Positions 9,483-18,336 are shown, numbered from the stretch's first letter. The stretch is 64,000 nucleotides of DNA from Variovorax sp. ZS18.2.2 (GCF_024701975.1 NZ_JANLNM010000002.1:620001-684000), one strand, 5' to 3'. Made by a program: numbers and translations. The notes: a model not told the origin generated them from the letters alone.

Positions 9483-9555
9483 GAGACGGTCGCGCCCTGT
9501 GGACTTTCCTCGGCGGCTATGCGGCCGAAGGCAAGAAGGCGAAGTGATCCGCTCA
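9483..9555 (+). repeat. Damaged second copy of the tetR 3' end
   Basis: GAGACGGTCGCGCC at 9483-9496 equals 7691-7704 in tetR. GGACTTTCCTCGG through AAGTGA at 9501-9547 matches 7772-7819 with two or three changes, and similarity runs on to GCTCA after the stop. About 68 bp between the two blocks are deleted in this copy. It lies in the same orientation as tetR, so the two copies flank a 1.7-kb segment carrying the TRAP receptor and the GntR remnant. Confidence 0.8.
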
Positions 9556-10038
9556 GGCCACGGTGGGCGGCTCCACCAGGTCGTGTCGGGCGCCGATCAT
9601 CACCGCCAGGACCTGGCATTGCTCGTCGAATGGATTGCTCCAGGCGTGGATCGCGCCGCACTGGATCAGCGTGTCACCCGCGTTCAGCCGCACGCTCGCG
9701 CCGTCGTCGAGCTCGCACACGCAGCTTCCCTTGACGACGTAGACCGTGTCGATCGTGGCGGTGCGGTGCAGTTCGCCTTTTCCCGGTGCGGCATGTTCGG
9801 CCCGGGTCTGGGGTTCCATCAGCGTATGCAAATAGCGCAAGCCGCCGATCGGGGGAAAGAACCAGTCGACATCCGGGCGCTCGCCGGCATCGGGGAAGTG
9901 CGGGTTTTCTGCCGCCCACACGTCATGGATGGACCAGTCGGCCCTGCCCGGCACCGGCTGGGCCTGCAGCTCTACGTCGCTGACGACGACCGCGCGGCCG
10001 TCCTTGTTGTGTGCCGTCACTACGCGTCTCATGGCCAT
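9553..10038 (-). CDS. Cupin-domain protein
   Basis: A 161-residue single-cupin protein of unknown substrate. The cupin motifs are visible in the C-terminal half: GELHRTATIDTVYVVKG with LDDG (motif 1), then LNAGDTLIQCGAIHAWSNP (motif 2). One His/Glu-type ligand set appears weak in motif 1 (LHRTATID in place of H-x-H). The N-terminal half has a DVWAAENPHFPDAG segment found in small cupins near aromatic-degradation genes. The ATG at 10038 was chosen over 10044 because GGAG sits eight bases ahead of it. It is divergent from a LysR gene, which probably controls it; a TCGAGA-N7-TCTCGA dyad lies between. Confidence 0.85.
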   Translation of the reverse strand: MAMRRVVTAHNKDGRAVVVSDVELQAQPVPGRADWSIHDVWAAENPHFPDAGERPDVDWFFPPIGGLRYLHTLMEPQTRAEHAAPGKGELHRTATIDTVYVVKGSCVCELDDGASVRLNAGDTLIQCGAIHAWSNPFDEQCQVLAVMIGARHDLVEPPTVA

Positions 10039-10100
10039 AATCATTTCTCCAGTGGGTTGATCGAAAGTTGATGCCCGGAGTTTGGCCAGCCCTGCATCAT

Positions 10101-10119
10101 TCGAGAAATTCAGTCTCGA
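10101..10119. promoter_or_regulatory. Dyad between cupin gene and lysR
   Basis: TCGAGA (10101-10106) and TCTCGA (10114-10119) form a perfect dyad with a 7-bp centre, in the 100-bp gap between the divergent cupin and LysR genes. This is a candidate LysR binding site by position. Confidence 0.4.
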
Positions 10120-10138
10120 CATACGACGTATCCAAACA

Positions 10139-11050
10139 ATGAATCCCAAACGGATCGACTTGAACCTGCTGGTGTCGCTGGAGGCGCTGATCCGCGAGGC
10201 CAACGTGAGCCATGCGGCCGCCCGGCTGAACCTGAGCCAACCCGCGCTGTCGGCACAGCTCAAGAAGTTGCGCGAGATGTTCGATGACCCGCTGCTCGTG
10301 CCCGCCGATTCCGGGCGCGGCATGGTGGCCACCGCGCGGGCGATCGCGTTGACCGCACCTCTGCACGATGCGCTCCACACGTTGCGCACGCTGGTCGAAA
10401 GCCGAACGCTCTTCGATCCGGGCACGGCGCAACGCGTCTTTCGCATTGCCGCGAACGACAACGCCGTGGTCGTGGTCGGGTTGCCGCTGATGCAGCGCGT
10501 GGCCACCTGGACGAATCCGAACCTGCAGGTGGCTTTCGTGCGGCCCGATGCAGGGCTGATCGCAGACCAGCTCGAACAAGGAACGATCGATCTCGTCATC
10601 GGCTCGGAACGCATGGTTCCGTCGATTGCAAAAGCGCGCAAGCTTTTTGACGAGCGCTTCGTGATGGTTCAGCGCCGGGGTCATCCCCGCGGCCACGGAC
10701 CGCTCGACCTCGATGCCTACTGCGCGCTGCGGCACGTGCTCGTCTCTTCGAGCGGCGGCAGTTTTCAGGGCTTGGTGGATGAGCATCTGCAGCAACTGGG
10801 TCGGCGCCGCGACGTGGTGACCTCGGTCGAGCAATTCCTTCTCGTTCCCGCGTTGCTGGAATCCAGCGATCACGTCTGCACCTTGCCCAGCCGCGTCGCG
10901 GCCCGTTTCGCTCCGGCGTTGGACAGCTTCGAACTGCCATTCGAGATGGCCGGCTCTTCGCTGTACGCCGCCTGGCACCCGAGCCGCCATGCCGATGCCG
11001 GCGTGGTCTGGCTGCGAGGGTTGCTTGCCGAAGTGCAGGGCGCCGATTGA
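10139..11050 (+). CDS. LysR family regulator (divergent from cupin gene)
   Basis: A 303-residue LysR regulator. The HTH lies in RIDLNLLVSLEALIREANVSHAAARLNLSQPALSAQLKKLREMFDDPLLV, followed by a substrate-binding domain with RVFRIAANDNAVVVVGLPLM. The start at ATG 10139 gives the family N-terminus MNPKRIDLNLL; an upstream in-frame start at 10082 would add 19 unlikely residues across the dyad. It belongs to the NodD/NahR/PcpR-like branch (a 'LNLL..LEALL' start). The cupin gene is divergent 100 bp away. The ALDH-M24 fusion gene lies downstream but has its own AraC-type site. Confidence 0.92.
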   Translation: MNPKRIDLNLLVSLEALIREANVSHAAARLNLSQPALSAQLKKLREMFDDPLLVPADSGRGMVATARAIALTAPLHDALHTLRTLVESRTLFDPGTAQRVFRIAANDNAVVVVGLPLMQRVATWTNPNLQVAFVRPDAGLIADQLEQGTIDLVIGSERMVPSIAKARKLFDERFVMVQRRGHPRGHGPLDLDAYCALRHVLVSSSGGSFQGLVDEHLQQLGRRRDVVTSVEQFLLVPALLESSDHVCTLPSRVAARFAPALDSFELPFEMAGSSLYAAWHPSRHADAGVVWLRGLLAEVQGAD

Positions 11051-11088
11051 TTTGAGCGACTGAAGCGGCACCGCTGTCTTGCGCGACG

Positions 11089-11120
11089 TGTCCCAAACCG
11101 ATAGCAGGGCGTCCCGGAAT
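11089..11120 (+). promoter_or_regulatory. AraC-type direct-repeat site, copy 1
   Basis: TGTCCCAAA begins at 11089 and GTCCCGGAAT at 11111. The GTCCC cores are 21 bp apart (two helical turns), as expected for an AraC monomer pair. The same pattern with the same spacing occurs at 15009-15040 beside the araC and MFS genes. This copy is 60-90 bp ahead of the ALDH-M24 gene. Confidence 0.55.
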
Positions 11121-11179
11121 GACAATCGACTTTCCCCTTGATCCCTAGAGTCGGATGACCCGTTCGAAGGAGACAAGCC

Positions 11180-13993
11180 ATGGAAATCAAGCTGCCGCCC
11201 GGCGTCCGCACCGAGCTTCTGCCCCACTACATCAACGGCGCCTGGGTGGAGGCCGACGCGGCGACCGCAGTGGCCATCATCGATCCCGCGACCGAGGACG
11301 CACTGGGGCGCGTCGGCATGGCCGATGCACAGACCGTCGAGCGCGCCGTCGATGCCGCGCGCCGGGCCTTCGACGGGGCGAAGACCCCCCCGGCCGCCGA
11401 GCGCGCGGCCTGGCTGCAGCGGGTGATTGCGGCCTACCAGCCCAGGCTGGCCGAATTCGCCGCCACGATCTCGCGCGAGATGGGTGCGCCCATCGGCCTG
11501 TGCGAAGCCGCGCAGGCACCCGTCGCATTGGGTCACCTGGCGCAGATGCTGTCGGTGCTCGAGACCTTTCCATTCGAGAAAACGGTTGGAAGCACCCGCG
11601 TATTGCGCGAGCCCGTGGGTGTGTGCGGCTTGATCACGCCTTGGAACTGGCCGATCCACCAGGTGATCTGCAAGGTTCTCCCGGCCCTCGCGGCCGGCTG
11701 CACCGTGGTCCTGAAGCCGAGCGAGTATTCGCCGATGTCCGCGAATCTGCTGGCCGAAGTGCTGCACGCGGCCGGCACGCCACCCGGTGTTTTCAACCTC
11801 GTCCACGGCGCGGCCCAGGTCGGGCAGTTGCTGGCCGAACATCCCGCCGTCGACATGGTGTCCTTCACGGGGTCGACGCCTGCCGGCATCGACGTCGCGC
11901 GACGTGCGGCCGCCACCGTGAAGCGGGTGCACCAGGAGTTGGGCGGGAAGTCCGCCTTCATCGTGTTGCCGGATTCGAACCTGGAACGCGCCGTCGAAAA
12001 CTGCGTGCGTGCCTGCTACGTCAACTCAGGCCAGTCGTGCAACGCGCCCACGCGGCTGCTGGTGCCGGCGGCGGTTGCCGAGCGCGCGGCCGCCATTGCA
12101 GGACGCATCGCCAGCGGCATGGTCGTCGGCCACCCGGCCGATCCGGCCACGGAGATCGGGCCGCTGGTGAATGCCCGCCAGTTCCAGCGTGTGCAGGGCC
12201 TGATCCAGTCCGGCATCGACGAAGGCGCGAAGCTGGTCTGCGGCGGCGTCGGAAGGCCGGCAGAACGGTCCACGGGTTATTTCGTCCGGCCGACCGTGTT
12301 CGCCGACGTCACGGAAGCCATGAGGATTGCACGCGAGGAGATCTTCGGGCCGGTCCTGAGCATCATTGCCTACGGCTGCGAGGAGGATGCGGTGCGCATC
12401 GCCAATGCCACCGACACCGGGTTGGCCGGCTATGTGTGGAGCGACGACGTTGCGCATGCGCAGCGCATCGGTGTGCGGCTGCGCGTCGGCAATGTCCACA
12501 TCAACGATGCCGGGCCCGACCTCGCCGCGCCTTTCGGTGGCTACAAGCGCTCGGGCAACGGCCGTGAGTTCGGCGAATTCGGCCTCGACGCCTTCCTCGA
12601 GCACAAGGCGATGCTCGGCATTGCCATCGAGACAGCCGCACCGCAGCGCGCGCCCGAGGCGGCCGAGACGCTCGCGCCGATGGAGGCGCGCGACACGCGG
12701 GCGCCGGCGCGGTCTCTGGAACGCTCTTCTTCGGCCGGACTGCGGCTCGCGCCGCGCATGCCCGCGCCGGCGCGCCTGTGCAACCTCGACCGACTGATCG
12801 CGCGCATGAAGCAGGCCGGACTCGACGGCATCGTCGCGATGTACGCGACCAACCAGTACTACCTGAGCAGCTACGGCCGCCACCACACGATTCCCGAGGA
12901 AATCGGCATGTTCCCGGTGGTGATCGCACGCCATGCGCCGGAGCATCCGATCCTCTTGATGCCGGACATCGACGTGATGCGGCTCTCGCTGCAGCCCACG
13001 TGGATCCAGGACGTCCGGCCCTACGCCACGGTGCTGCCGCTCGACGTGGCGCCGCGCGCACGCGAGCTCCGGCGCTTCGTTCCGCATCACCTGCTCGAGG
13101 GCAACGAGCTCAAGGGCGCCGTCGCGGGGCGCTATGCCGGGGGAATGGCAGAGGCGCTGACCGGCGCTCTGCGGGACCTCGGGCTGTCGGGCGGCAAGGT
13201 GGGCTTCGACAACCTGGGCGTGGGCATGGGCCTCGTGAGCGCACTGCCCTCGCTGCAGCCGCTGCCGGCCGAGAACCACTTGCGCTACGTCCGGCAGCAG
13301 AAGACCGGCGCCGAGCTCGACCTGCTGCGGCAAGCCACCCGCATCAATCAGACGGCGCAGTTGCGCGCGATCCGCCAGTGGGCGCCGGGCATGACCTTTC
13401 GCGAGCTGGTGTTCGCCTTCCAGGTCGAGGCGCTGGCGCTGGGCGGCAATCCGAACCTGCCCGACACGATGGCGTTGTCCAACACGCCCGGTGCGGACTG
13501 GGCGACCTACAGCGACCCGGAGCTGACCGACCACGAACTGGTGCGCGGCCAGCATGTGATCTTCGACTGCCACGGCAACTACAACGGCTACTGCTGGGAC
13601 GGCGGCAAGACCTGGGTGATCGACGCCGATCCCTCACCCACGGCGCGCCGCAACTGGGCGGCGACGGTCGCCAGCCTGGCGGAAATCAACCGCGCGGCGC
13701 GGCCTGGTGCGCGCACCGGCGAGCTCGCCGAGATCGGCCACCGCATCTTCCGCAAGCACGGCCTCAACGACGACGGGGTGCTGATCTACTTCCACGGGCT
13801 CGGCCTGGACCACGTGGACATGGACCTCTCCGCACATCCGCGCGGCGACTGGCCGCTGGAACGCGACTCGATGCTGACGACCCATATCTACTGTCCCGGC
13901 GCCTCGGACGAGCGGGTCTTCATCGAGGACATCGTCCACGTGCGGGACAACGGCATCGAGCGCCTGTTCACGTGGGACGACGAGTTGCTCTAG
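11180..13993 (+). CDS. Aldehyde dehydrogenase fused to an M24 (creatinase/aminopeptidase P-like) domain
   Basis: A single 937-residue frame with an AAGGAGACAAGCC site ahead of the ATG. Residues 1-485 are a complete NAD(P)-dependent aldehyde dehydrogenase: TPWNWPIH near 153-160, FTGST near 229, general base E253 in HQELGGKS, and nucleophile C287 in NSGQSCNAP. A Pro/Ala/Arg-rich linker (about 488-530) leads to residues 535-937, an M24 'pita-bread' domain with a creatinase-like N-lobe. Its metal ligands D796 (IFDCHGN), D807 (WDGGKT), H872 (YFHGLGLDH) and E916 (FIEDIVHV) are visible. The Glu usual in the 'EPG' motif is H902 (THIYCPG). Fusion of these two enzymes is unusual. A joint job, such as hydrolysis of an amide or C-N bond followed by aldehyde oxidation, is inference. 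Confidence 0.9.
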   Translation: MEIKLPPGVRTELLPHYINGAWVEADAATAVAIIDPATEDALGRVGMADAQTVERAVDAARRAFDGAKTPPAAERAAWLQRVIAAYQPRLAEFAATISREMGAPIGLCEAAQAPVALGHLAQMLSVLETFPFEKTVGSTRVLREPVGVCGLITPWNWPIHQVICKVLPALAAGCTVVLKPSEYSPMSANLLAEVLHAAGTPPGVFNLVHGAAQVGQLLAEHPAVDMVSFTGSTPAGIDVARRAAATVKRVHQELGGKSAFIVLPDSNLERAVENCVRACYVNSGQSCNAPTRLLVPAAVAERAAAIAGRIASGMVVGHPADPATEIGPLVNARQFQRVQGLIQSGIDEGAKLVCGGVGRPAERSTGYFVRPTVFADVTEAMRIAREEIFGPVLSIIAYGCEEDAVRIANATDTGLAGYVWSDDVAHAQRIGVRLRVGNVHINDAGPDLAAPFGGYKRSGNGREFGEFGLDAFLEHKAMLGIAIETAAPQRAPEAAETLAPMEARDTRAPARSLERSSSAGLRLAPRMPAPARLCNLDRLIARMKQAGLDGIVAMYATNQYYLSSYGRHHTIPEEIGMFPVVIARHAPEHPILLMPDIDVMRLSLQPTWIQDVRPYATVLPLDVAPRARELRRFVPHHLLEGNELKGAVAGRYAGGMAEALTGALRDLGLSGGKVGFDNLGVGMGLVSALPSLQPLPAENHLRYVRQQKTGAELDLLRQATRINQTAQLRAIRQWAPGMTFRELVFAFQVEALALGGNPNLPDTMALSNTPGADWATYSDPELTDHELVRGQHVIFDCHGNYNGYCWDGGKTWVIDADPSPTARRNWAATVASLAEINRAARPGARTGELAEIGHRIFRKHGLNDDGVLIYFHGLGLDHVDMDLSAHPRGDWPLERDSMLTTHIYCPGASDERVFIEDIVHVRDNGIERLFTWDDELL

Positions 13994-15009
13994 GCCGGAC
14001 CATCCTGCACGCGAGCGCGCCAGCGTGAAGGCGCCACGCCCTGCTGCGTCACGAACCAGCGCGAGAAGTTGTTCACCGAGCCGAAGCCGAGCAGGCCGCC
14101 GATGTCGGTCACGCTCAGGGCGCCGGCGCTCAGGTACTGCTTGGCGAGTTCCAGCCGCGTCTCGTGCAGCAGCTCGGTATAGCTCTTGCCGCTGCGTGCC
14201 AGATGGCGGTGCAGCGTGCGCCGGTCCATCGCCAGCGTCTGCGCAACCACGTCGGCCCGGCAGCGTCCGAGCGGGAGCAGCCGCAGCATGGTCTGCTTGA
14301 CCCGGTCCGAACTCACGAAGCCCCGGTCCGGCAACGCGAGCGAGCCCATGTCGACGGTCGCATAGACCCGCAGGCCACTGTCGGCCGCCGGCAGCGGCAG
14401 GTCGAGGTCGGTGGCCGGCAGCACGAAGGCATTGCCTTCGGCGGAGAAATGCACCGGGCAGCCGAACACCAGGCGATGTGGCTGGTCGCTGCCGGCGCAG
14501 CGGTGCATGAACTGGATCGAGGTCGGCGACCAGGCGGCGCCGATGAGCTGGCGCATCGTCAGGTGCAGGACGCTCAGCGAGTACTCGGTGGACTGGCGCA
14601 CCGTCGGCTCCCCTTCGGCAAGCACGGTCACGTGGATGACTGCCACGCCGCGCGCCTCGGCGATCTCGAGCGCCATGCAGGTGTTGTGCAGGTGCGTGTC
14701 GTGGGCGAAGCGCAGGAGGGCGTCGCGCAGCGTCGGCTCGTCGCGCGCCAGGGCACCCAGCGCACCGAGGTAGGAGAGGCTGCCGCCTTCCCGGCCCAGG
14801 CGCAGGCCGAAGTCCTGCAGGCCGGTCAGGTTGGCCGACAGCTCGAGCAGGCGATAGACCTTGAAGGCGGCGACGGTGAGATCGGGCGAGGCCAGGGTCG
14901 CCGGATCGATCTCGACGGCCTGCAGCATGGCCAGCGGATCGAGGCCCACGCGACGCGCGAAGTTCGCGTAGCGGACCAGAACGGCGCTTCGGACGACAGC
15001 TTGGTGCAT
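13990..15009 (-). CDS. AraC family regulator (OruR/ArgR-like, arabinose_bd domain)
   Basis: A 339-residue regulator. The N-terminal half is the 'Arabinose_bd' type (LVRYANFARRVGLDPLAML, SLSYLGALGALARDEPTLRDAL). The C-terminal 90 residues are a double AraC HTH with CRADVVAQTLAMDRRTLHRHLARSG and VTDIGGLLGFGSVNNFSRWFVTQQGVAPSRWR. This is the layout of OruR and other amino-acid/aromatic-acid catabolic activators. Its stop overlaps the stop of the ALDH-M24 gene by 4 bp (convergent). The twin direct-repeat sites ahead of the fusion gene and at its own start suggest it activates the fusion gene and the divergent MFS carrier, and controls itself. Confidence 0.9.
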   Translation of the reverse strand: MHQAVVRSAVLVRYANFARRVGLDPLAMLQAVEIDPATLASPDLTVAAFKVYRLLELSANLTGLQDFGLRLGREGGSLSYLGALGALARDEPTLRDALLRFAHDTHLHNTCMALEIAEARGVAVIHVTVLAEGEPTVRQSTEYSLSVLHLTMRQLIGAAWSPTSIQFMHRCAGSDQPHRLVFGCPVHFSAEGNAFVLPATDLDLPLPAADSGLRVYATVDMGSLALPDRGFVSSDRVKQTMLRLLPLGRCRADVVAQTLAMDRRTLHRHLARSGKSYTELLHETRLELAKQYLSAGALSVTDIGGLLGFGSVNNFSRWFVTQQGVAPSRWRARVQDGPA

Positions 15010-15040
15010 GACCCAAAAGGATAAGAGGATGTCCCGAAAT
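15009..15040 (+). promoter_or_regulatory. AraC-type direct-repeat site, copy 2
   Basis: TGACCCAAA at 15009 and GTCCCGAAAT at 15031, aligned base for base with 11089-11120: about 23 of 32 positions agree and both cores are 21 bp apart. It begins at the araC start codon and lies 160-190 bp ahead of the MFS start, so autoregulation and MFS control are both plausible. Confidence 0.55.
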
Positions 15041-15201
15041 CATCAACCTTCAAGGCGCGACGGTCCACACTTGCCAACGCGACACCCGGCACGCTGCGAG
15101 GGTCGCAACGGTGGCAAATCAGCCAGGCCGGACAGATGGGCGAACTCGCATCGCAAGCGGGGGCGCCGATCGTCACGACGCCAAGAATTGGAGACAAACC
15201 A

Positions 15202-16500
15202 ATGGACATCGAATCGTCTGTCGTGCGCAAGATCAACCGGCGCATCATCCCGTGGCTGATCGTCGGGGGCTTCCTTGCCTATCTGGACCGGGTCAACCTG
15301 TCCTTCGCGGCAATCAGCATGAACGAGCACCTCGGTTTCTCGCCCACCGTCTACGGCTGGGGCGCGGGCATCTTCTTCATCGGCTTCTTCATCTTCGAGG
15401 TGCCGAGCAACCTGGCCCTTGAACGCTTCGGCGGCAGGGTATGGCTGGCTCGCATCATGTTCACTTGGGGCCTGGTGTCCTGCGCGATGGCCTTTGTCTG
15501 GAGCAAGGAGAGCTTCTACGTGCTGCGCTTCCTGCTGGGAGCGGCCGAGGCCGGCTTCTTCCCCGGGCTTGTGCTGTACATGACGTGGTGGGTCCCGGCT
15601 GCCCATCGGGCGCGGCTGAGTTCCTATTTCATGGTCACGATTCCACTGGCCGGCCTGATCGGCGCGCCGATCTCCGGCTGGCTGCTGTCCATCGGCAGCG
15701 TGGCCGGGCTGCACAACTGGCAACTGCTCTTCATCCTCGAAGGCTTGCCGTCGGTGATCCTGGCCCTGGTTTTCCTGAAGGTCCTGCGCGACAAGCCGGC
15801 GGATGCGGAGTGGCTGGAGCCCGAGGAGAAGCGCTGGCTCGAAAGCAGCCTGAAGGCCGAGCGCGGCCTGAACGAAAAGCCGCGGATGGGCACGCTGGCC
15901 GCACTCACCAACCCCGACCTGCTGCTCTTCAGCGTGGCCTTCTTCGGCCTGGTCGCCTGCAACTACGGTGTTGCCTTCTGGCTGCCGCAGATCGTGAGGG
16001 AACTGGGTTTCGGCACCTTGGCCACCGGGCTGCTGGTGGCGATCCCGTTCGCGGTCGGCGCCGTCGCCATGGTCTGGAACGCGCGCCGCTCGGATGCGAA
16101 GCGCGAGCGCCGATGGCATTCGGCGATCCCTCCCTTGATCGCCGCTGCCGGGCTCGCCGGATCGACCCTCTTCACCGATCCGGTCGGCAAGATGCTGCTG
16201 CTGAGTCTTGCCGCCTTCGGCATCTTCGCGGTGCTGGCGCCGTTCTGGGCGCTGGTCTCGGAGCAGTTCCCGGCGAGTGCTGCGGCGGCGTCCATCGCCT
16301 TCATCAACGCGGTGGGCAATCTTGCCGGCTTCGCGGGCCCGTTCGCCATGGGCTACTTCAAGGAGACTTCGGGCAGCTTCACGGCGGGGTTGATCCTTGT
16401 TTCGCTGTTGGGCGTGGTCTCTTTCGTGATCATTCTTGCCGTGGGGCGGCCGAAGATATCTTCGAGCGCAGCCGCCACGACCCGCGTCAAACACGGTTAG
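15202..16500 (+). CDS. MFS transporter, anion:cation symporter (ACS) family
   Basis: A 432-residue, 12-TM major facilitator of the ACS family (tartrate, phthalate, nicotinate and glucarate carriers). Markers are WLIVGGFLAYLDRVNLSFAA in TM1, YGWGAGIFFIGFFIFEVPSNLALERFG in TM2 with its following loop, and RFLLGAAEAGFFPGLVLYMTWW in TM4. The start at 15202 has GGAGACAAACC ahead of it; the longer frame to 15136 has none. The start is divergent from araC, and the AraC-type twin site lies between. The likely cargo is the organic acid handled by the ALDH-M24 fusion; the exact substrate cannot be read. Confidence 0.92.
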   Translation: MDIESSVVRKINRRIIPWLIVGGFLAYLDRVNLSFAAISMNEHLGFSPTVYGWGAGIFFIGFFIFEVPSNLALERFGGRVWLARIMFTWGLVSCAMAFVWSKESFYVLRFLLGAAEAGFFPGLVLYMTWWVPAAHRARLSSYFMVTIPLAGLIGAPISGWLLSIGSVAGLHNWQLLFILEGLPSVILALVFLKVLRDKPADAEWLEPEEKRWLESSLKAERGLNEKPRMGTLAALTNPDLLLFSVAFFGLVACNYGVAFWLPQIVRELGFGTLATGLLVAIPFAVGAVAMVWNARRSDAKRERRWHSAIPPLIAAAGLAGSTLFTDPVGKMLLLSLAAFGIFAVLAPFWALVSEQFPASAAAASIAFINAVGNLAGFAGPFAMGYFKETSGSFTAGLILVSLLGVVSFVIILAVGRPKISSSAAATTRVKHG

Positions 16501-16552
16501 ATCCCTGGAGGATCCATTCCCATCCAGTCGGGGTTCCGGCCCATCGCGCGCT

Positions 16553-18256
16553 TCAGGCCTGGTCGTGGCAGAGCGTTCGCGCGAGCATCTCGTGCAGCAC
16601 CAGCTTCGCGTCGGGCACACCACCCGCGACGCGCCAGGCCACATGGCCATCGGGCCGTACGAGCACGGCACCGTCGGCGCCGATGCCGTAGAGCGCGCAG
16701 AAGTCCACCGCTTCGGGCACCAGGTCGCCATCGGGTGCAACGCGCCAGGGCTTGATCGCCGGCAACGCGCCCGCAGCGTCCAGTGCGCCGACAGCCTCGA
16801 CCCACGCCTGGCCTTGCGGGCCAGCCAGCAGCGTGAAGCCGCCATCGAACAGCATCACGCTGGAGACGCGGATGCGCTCCTGCGCGGTGCGCCCCCAGAA
16901 ATGCGGCGCGCGCCATCCGGGCTTGGCATGCGGCACGTAGTCGATCACCGGGTTCTCCACTGCGGGCGCTGCGATGTTGTCGGACACGAAGGCGCCGCGG
17001 CCGGCGCTGCCGTCGTAGTGGATGCCCAGGTCCAGGCCGCTCCAGTTGCCGTATTGCCGCGAGCCTTCGACGATGCGACGGCGCTCCTCGGGTCCGCTGG
17101 ATTCGCGCAGCGCACGCATCAGCTTTTCTGTGTGGCCGGCGTTCACCTCGGCGAATTCGCAGTTGCGCCGCGCCGCCTCGCGCCGCTCGGCATCGTAGGT
17201 GTCCAGCAGTGCAACCGGTGCCTTGCCGCCCAGCACGGCGGCCAGCTTCCAGGCCAGGTTGTGCGCGGACTGGATGCCGGTGTTCAGGCCCCAACCACCG
17301 TGCGGCAACGTGCAGTGCGCGGCGTCTCCGGCCAGCAGCAGGCGGCCCTGGCGAAAGCGCTCGGCCACCGATGCGGTCAGCGTGAAGGTGTAGTGCTTGT
17401 GCAGATCGATCTCGGGCGCTTCGCCTTCTGGCGCACCGATCATGGCCTGCAGGCGGCGCACCACGTCCGCGTCGCTCCAGGTGTGGGGCTGTTCCCGCGT
17501 GGGGTCGTACTGGATCTGTCCCGCCCAGGCCGTCTTGCCGTCCAGCGGATGGAACAGGCCAACGACGCCGGGCGCCAGCGTCCAGATCAGCGCGCCCTCG
17601 CGGCCCTTCGTGAAGCGGGACAGGTCCGCGTGGAAATGCGTGGCAACGAACGAGCGATAGGTGGCATGGTGCGCATGGCCGATGTCGGCCGCTTCGCGCA
17701 GGCGGCTCGCGCCGCCGTCGGCCGCGACCAGCCATTGCGCCCGCACCTCGCGCGTGCCGCCGCCTTCCGTCGCCACGGTCGCGACAACATCGCTGCCCTC
17801 GTCGCGGAACGCCGTGACTTCGTGGCGGAGGCGAATGTCGCAGCCCTGCGCGAGGGCTTTGCGGTACAGCATCGGGTCCAGCTTGTCCTGCGCCGCGATG
17901 CGGTATTCGCAGGGCGAAAACGCAGCAGACGAGCCCGGCGCCATGTTGCCCGGCATGATGCCGACCAGCTCGCCGGCCATGCGCTCGGTGTAGACGAAGG
18001 AGCGCGACCACAGCGCCGGCAGCGCGTCGGCCCGCAGCTCCTCGCCCAGGTCGAGCTGGGTCATGATTTCCACGCTGCGCACATTGATGCCGCGGGCCCG
18101 CGGCAGCACGTTGATGCGCTCGCGCTTTTCCAGCACGAGGCTGCGCACGCCTTGGCGCGCCAGCAGGATCGCCAGCACCATGCCCACCGGGCCGGCACCG
18201 GCGATGAGCACCGGGACTTCATCCGGAAGAGCTGTCTTTTCATTCATCGCGTTCAT
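16553..18256 (-). CDS. FAD-dependent aromatic monooxygenase (PheA/TfdB family)
   Basis: A 567-residue single-component flavin hydroxylase acting on a phenolic ring with NAD(P)H and O2. The dinucleotide fold VPVLIAGAGPVGMVLAILLARQG (G20-x-G22-x-x-G25) is at the N-terminus. The second FAD contact LVAADGGASRLRE lies mid-protein, and the GD motif is LLLAGDAAHCTLPHGGWGLNTGIQSAHNLAWKL. The C-terminal thioredoxin-like domain of the phenol/2,4-dichlorophenol hydroxylase subfamily follows. The start has an AAGGAGACAAAG site. It lies 77 bp downstream of the MetX-like hydrolase gene on the same strand, so the two form an operon headed by the 28-bp element at 19430. The substrate is unknown; halophenols are one possibility for the family. 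Confidence 0.92.
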   Translation of the reverse strand: MNAMNEKTALPDEVPVLIAGAGPVGMVLAILLARQGVRSLVLEKRERINVLPRARGINVRSVEIMTQLDLGEELRADALPALWSRSFVYTERMAGELVGIMPGNMAPGSSAAFSPCEYRIAAQDKLDPMLYRKALAQGCDIRLRHEVTAFRDEGSDVVATVATEGGGTREVRAQWLVAADGGASRLREAADIGHAHHATYRSFVATHFHADLSRFTKGREGALIWTLAPGVVGLFHPLDGKTAWAGQIQYDPTREQPHTWSDADVVRRLQAMIGAPEGEAPEIDLHKHYTFTLTASVAERFRQGRLLLAGDAAHCTLPHGGWGLNTGIQSAHNLAWKLAAVLGGKAPVALLDTYDAERREAARRNCEFAEVNAGHTEKLMRALRESSGPEERRRIVEGSRQYGNWSGLDLGIHYDGSAGRGAFVSDNIAAPAVENPVIDYVPHAKPGWRAPHFWGRTAQERIRVSSVMLFDGGFTLLAGPQGQAWVEAVGALDAAGALPAIKPWRVAPDGDLVPEAVDFCALYGIGADGAVLVRPDGHVAWRVAGGVPDAKLVLHEMLARTLCHDQA

Positions 18257-18302
18257 CTTTGTCTCCTTGTTATTCGTCGTCGTTGATCGACGCTCAGCGA
18301 CC

Positions 18303-18336
18303 TTCAGTGAGGTTCAGTGAGGTTCAGTGAGGTTCA
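18303..18336. repeat. 10-bp tandem repeat TTCAGTGAGG x3
   Basis: Three perfect head-to-tail copies (18303-18332) followed by TTCA, in the gap between the hydrolase stop and the monooxygenase start. The stop codon of the hydrolase gene is formed by the repeat's edge. A shorter version of the same sequence lies at 38503-38517, again right after a minus-strand stop. Confidence 0.75.
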
